Shown: positions 60,101-64,000 of the stretch, one piece after another
Layout: every line of letters starts with the position of its first letter
Position numbering within the stretch: position 1 is the stretch's first letter
NCBI GenBank assembly: GCA_947568835.1
Contig: OX387605.1
Coordinates: 6,576,418 to 6,640,417 of the forward strand
Direction: 5' to 3'
From: Protonemura montana
Lineage: Eukaryota; Arthropoda; Insecta; Plecoptera; Nemouridae
Length of the DNA stretch: 64,000 bases
Notes under the pieces: generated by a model
Databases searched by the model: none
What the model was told of the DNA's origin: nothing
What the model saw: only the letters and a program-made list of their open reading frames with translations
Position numbers and translations under genes: made by a program

Positions 60101-63100
60101 CGCTCTTGCGCTGGAGACCTCGATGCGCGCGTTCAATCGTTCATATAGACATTCTCCTTCGTAATTGCTTCGTCAAAAATATCGGTTAACCATTCTTAAA
60201 CTACTACCGATCGCGATCAAGATACATGGAGTGCATGTTTAATTATCGAATTAGGAACTTAACAACACAACGAATTCCGGTATATTGAGTAAAGAGTTGC
60301 CGCTAACTATCGTCCTTTTTTATAGTTAAAGCTGAATTGATGCATTTCTTTTAACAAGACAATAATATAAAAATTGTTCATTAAAAAAGCCGGTTAAATT
60401 GGTCCTACGAATGCATCTCGAAAATGAAATCGAGTGCTCTGTAATGTATGTGTGTCTATTACAATTAGACACGCTTAACACTATATGAGTAATCCACCAA
60501 TCAAACTGATACGTCAACACTAGCTCCCATGTGTTCTGTCTAGACGCATCTAAACTCTAGACTAGTTGTGGAAAGAACTAAAAGAGAGAAATACACATTG
60601 GATAGTGTAAACACATCTGACAGAAATATGGTGTGTCAGTGTGTTATAAAGGACTGGTAAATTGATTGAAATGATGAGAACACTTCATTTTTAGACAGTT
60701 ACTTTACAAACAAAAAACTCTTGGAAGCAAATTAAAGGATTTACAACGCAAAATAGTTGGTGAGCTTCAAAGTCTCTTCTCACACGTGCGTTTCAGCGAT
60801 CCGAATTATTTTCTAAGTAGTCGTTAGCGTAGTTCAGGTGAGTTGTCGAATGAAAATGGTCATTTATCAAAATCAAGTCTCTTCACTTCAGTTGCACATC
60901 AGGCAGAAAAAAAACCTAACATAACAAGATGATTTTCCAAACAGTTTAAAAAAAAAACCACTCAACCAGCTGAACTTTCTTGCCTCTCAAAGACGATGTT
61001 CCCTTTACTTACGACACAAGAAAATATGTGCTTTCTAGAGAAACAGGCGGTGTACTGAGCTGCTTTTTCTTATTATTGCAATGAATATGTCGACTAATGA
61101 CACTGTGCCAGTAATGCAAGGAAATGCATCTGTTCTCCGGGGCCCGCGTGTGTGGTCCATTCCGGGAGACAGTAAAGTGTTTAGGGTGCGGATCAAGGGG
61201 ATTACTCACACCCCATCCCGAGTAGACTTATAGGAAACACCCATACTTAGAAGAACGCGATAAAAAACTACCCCTAATGAATCAATGAAAATGAATAGCA
61301 TGGCGGTATCAGATGCATACTGGATGGATTACCTGATCGATTCGTCAAACTCAAGACCATCAAAAAGGATGTGGAATTAGTTTTAGAGAAATTCCTCCAT
61401 GTATCAGAAAGTAATGAATTTCCATGCATGTAATTGATACCCTATTATCATAATTTTCAAGTAAAACTTAACGATTATTTCAGAAGTGACTGTGCCTTCT
61501 AGCCTTAATATACGTTGCAGACATTTTCGACGTGTGGTCCAAACCATTATTCAATATTATATCCTAAATAAATATTTCCAGATTTTCAATTAAATGTCGG
61601 ATGAAACTTTTGAAGGATGGCCCAGGTACACGAGAGATGGGGGGGGGGGGGGGGGTGGTAGCCTCTTTAATGAATTAAAATGCTGACATTGTTATTTTGA
61701 AAGATGACTCTGAGAGTTGCTTCACTGGTCGCCTCTGGCTTGAATATAGGTTATTAATTTTGAGGTTCAGAAATAAAACTGCGCTTTGTGATGAGTCATA
61801 CAAAAGGTAAGACACGATTTGAACGCGTTGCGTTATGCAAAATGATTTGACCATTATAGATTAATCGGTTCAGATATTTTTGACAAACGTATCAGATAAA
61901 AGCCAGAGAGCGGGATATCAGATTGCTAATGGATATTTAAATTTTTAATGCATACAATAAATTGGTCAAAAACCTGTGCTAAGGCTAAGATATAGTACGT
62001 CAGAAAATCTCATGTGCATTGCTTTATTTATAAGCGTCTTTGTTTGATTCGTGCTTATCATGTCATGTGTCAACATTTTGACTTGACCATCTACGCTGAG
62101 TTGTCAACTCATGTACCTACCCTCACCCCTTCACATTAGGTAAACAACAAATATAGAATAGCATTGCAAGCCCTCGGCAGAAATACATTCAACAGTACAG
62201 TTATCAATCAATTCTGACAGCCAACTTGTTTGAGAGGTAAATGTTGACTTCTGTAAATGGGCGAACAAAGGCCCGTTGTTAGATATCGATGCAACTGAGT
62301 TTTTGGGATACACTTTTACACAGGTATTTTTTTAAATGAAGGCAAATTCTCTAAATTGAGTGTCTTTCAACATCCAACAGATATTATTCATGAAACCGAT
62401 TCATAGGTTATATCAGGAATAATAATTCAGAAATTCGTGAATCGATCCCAATCATCAAATAATATTAAGACAGTTTATGCAAATTTTGTTTTGTAGATTT
62501 CCATACAGCAATTGGTTGCAAGAAATAATTGAGATGTCTGCAAGTTTTACGCCATGAAAGTACACCTGTGACTCGCGAGTATGACAGTTAATACAAATTG
62601 AGTTATTGCTAAGTCTACATGAAAACACTTAGCAATTATATGATCGTGTCTATACACGTTAGTATAGTTTGCATTTTGCTTTGCAAAAAAAAAAAAACTC
62701 AGGCAATAGAGCAGATGTGAATCGCAGTCGGAGGCAATCTATTCAAGCAGATCAGCTACACGATCAAAGATTTATCGATCGAGATTAAGATCAATGCGAG
62801 CTGGAAAAAAATTCTGAAATCTCATCGGGTACCAAATCTCTGACCGCGCGTTCAGAACGAGCAAGTGTTCCACCAAACTAAAATAGCTGGACAAAATCGC
62901 TGCATTAAATTAAGACAAATCCTTCGCAGCAGATCGAAAGCGATAATGAATACAGGGTGCTGAGTATTGTAAAAAACAAACTTGAGAAAAGAACATATCT
63001 TGAAATTCTTGTGACCATAATTGACCTAAACAATCAATCTTAGCTTTTAGATGCTTGAAATATTTGAATTGGAATGTTTTGGTGAAAATATTGTCAGTGA

Positions 63101-63569
63101 TTGATGTCCATGGACGCTTACTGCTTCGACTTCTGAGACGTGATCACTAAAGTAAAATTATGAAATAATTAAAACATGCCTGACGCCGCCAAAGCTATAA
63201 TTTCAATGCATATGAGCTGCACAGAAATGGAATAAGGAAATGGATTCACACCATCTGAAACGCATTTCCTACTGAATACGGGTCGGAAGACGAAGCAAAG
63301 TTTAACTTATCTTAACTTAGACATCTAAGCGACCAAACAATAATTTTCATTAAATTACAGCTAATAATTTTGATTGGTCATCGAGCAGCGCACATTGAAA
63401 GCGAACAGTAGCTTATAAAATTGAGTGTCTCAGAAAAACAATGATGGCCTGCGACAAAGATGGCCCACGCCGTATTTCTGGGACGTTTTACCACGAAGCT
63501 AGGAGGGAGACGGCCCTTGGTTCTAGGGCGCCGAAATCATAATGTCCGTAGTTTCATGCCAATCATCTA
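57183..63569. other. Gene-free stretch to near the right edge
   Basis: The longest open frame is 156 codons on the minus strand (57183-57653), with no signal peptide, domain or splice context I recognise. A 17-base poly-G run sits at 61639-61655 and a poly-A run near 62684-62697. No RNA genes are seen. Confidence 0.4.
61639..61655. repeat. Poly-G run
   Basis: 17 consecutive G, with G-rich flanks; it could form a quadruplex and is a likely assembly-error site. Confidence 0.9.
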
Positions 63570-63640
63570 CAAGCCTGGGGCTCGAACTCGGGACGCCAAA
63601 ACCCCATCACCGATACCATGCTTTATCCCTCAATAATAAT
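63570..63640 (-). other. tRNA-like segment, minus strand
   Basis: On the minus strand an A-box-like TTGAGGGATAAAGCATGG is followed by a B-box-like GAGTTCGAGCC (+ 63579-63589) at roughly tRNA spacing. The stems are poor. Likely a SINE head or decayed tRNA. Confidence 0.4.
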
Positions 63641-64000
63641 ACTGATTTAAGTTGTTCTTCAACGCGCAACCTGTGATAGCTAACGCGAATAAACACTTGC
63701 ACGGGTGTTTCATGCTTGGACTTTCTCGATTTTCTTGGTTTAGCAAAATATCTACAAGACTTTGATATAACGTTATGCACATCTTTACCAAGGATAGTAA
63801 TTTGATTTTCAACTTCAGACACATACTAATCATAGAACAAAGATATTTTTTCTCCTATTTAAATCTCGGCTTCTATGAGGTGCTCGGCCTTATAGAGAAA
63901 TGAGCGCCAAGTCTTCTTTGTCTAGAACTTCGCAAACGTCCACGTCAAAGAAGTTGAGCTTTGAACGGAATAAAGATCGGTGTTTTGTGCATCTATTTTT

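Noticed and set aside
1-64000. CRISPR arrays, operons, ribosome binding sites
   Set aside because: The window is spliced animal DNA; the only regular arrays are a satellite and coding minisatellites.

Overview
Eukaryotic nuclear DNA, AT-rich, from an invertebrate animal. The evidence is a spliced multi-exon gene whose protein has the ADAMTS-like, lagrin-repeat, multi-Kunitz, WAP, Ig and PLAC layout of invertebrate papilin/lacunin. The presence of lagrin (FGCCPDG-type) repeats and eleven Kunitz domains points to a protostome, most likely an arthropod. The dense introns argue against a fly-like compact genome. I cannot place the species.

Layout. (1) 0.9-4.0 kb, + strand: a complete four-exon gene for a 217-residue HD-superfamily protein whose HD dipeptide is replaced by NY. 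(2) 4-10.5 kb: repeat-rich spacer with one possible orphan exon (5479-5630), an array of about eight 151-bp tandem repeats (6.39-7.64 kb) between two inverted copies of a dispersed repeat, a perfect 21-bp-arm palindrome, and a tRNA-like/SINE-like segment. (3) 10.57-44.99 kb, - strand: one very large papilin gene, reconstructed here as 43 coding exons (8568 nt including stop, 2855 residues) with consistent reading phase at every junction. Every exon from 3 to 43 is supported by domain homology; exons 1-2 (start codon and signal peptide) are inferred from splice sites, phase and hydrophobicity. A 5'-truncated LINE fragment with an (ATT)n tail lies antisense in one intron. (4) 45-64 kb: about 19 kb upstream of papilin with no recognisable gene, only short repeats, homopolymer runs and tRNA-like fragments. 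It probably includes papilin regulatory DNA and intergenic sequence.

Papilin in order: signal peptide; TSP1-1; ADAMTS-type cysteine-rich and spacer region; TSP1-2 to TSP1-7; acidic linker; Ser/Thr-rich mucin-like exon with in-frame minisatellites; 14 lagrin-type FGCC motifs in seven exons; 11 Kunitz domains; an antistasin-like cysteine module; a WAP domain; three Ig domains with a proline-rich linker; and a C-terminal PLAC domain. The TSP1 exons are mostly phase 0-0 and almost everything after the mucin exon is phase 1-1, the signature of a protein grown by exon shuffling and tandem duplication. The HD gene and papilin converge tail to tail and have no obvious functional link.
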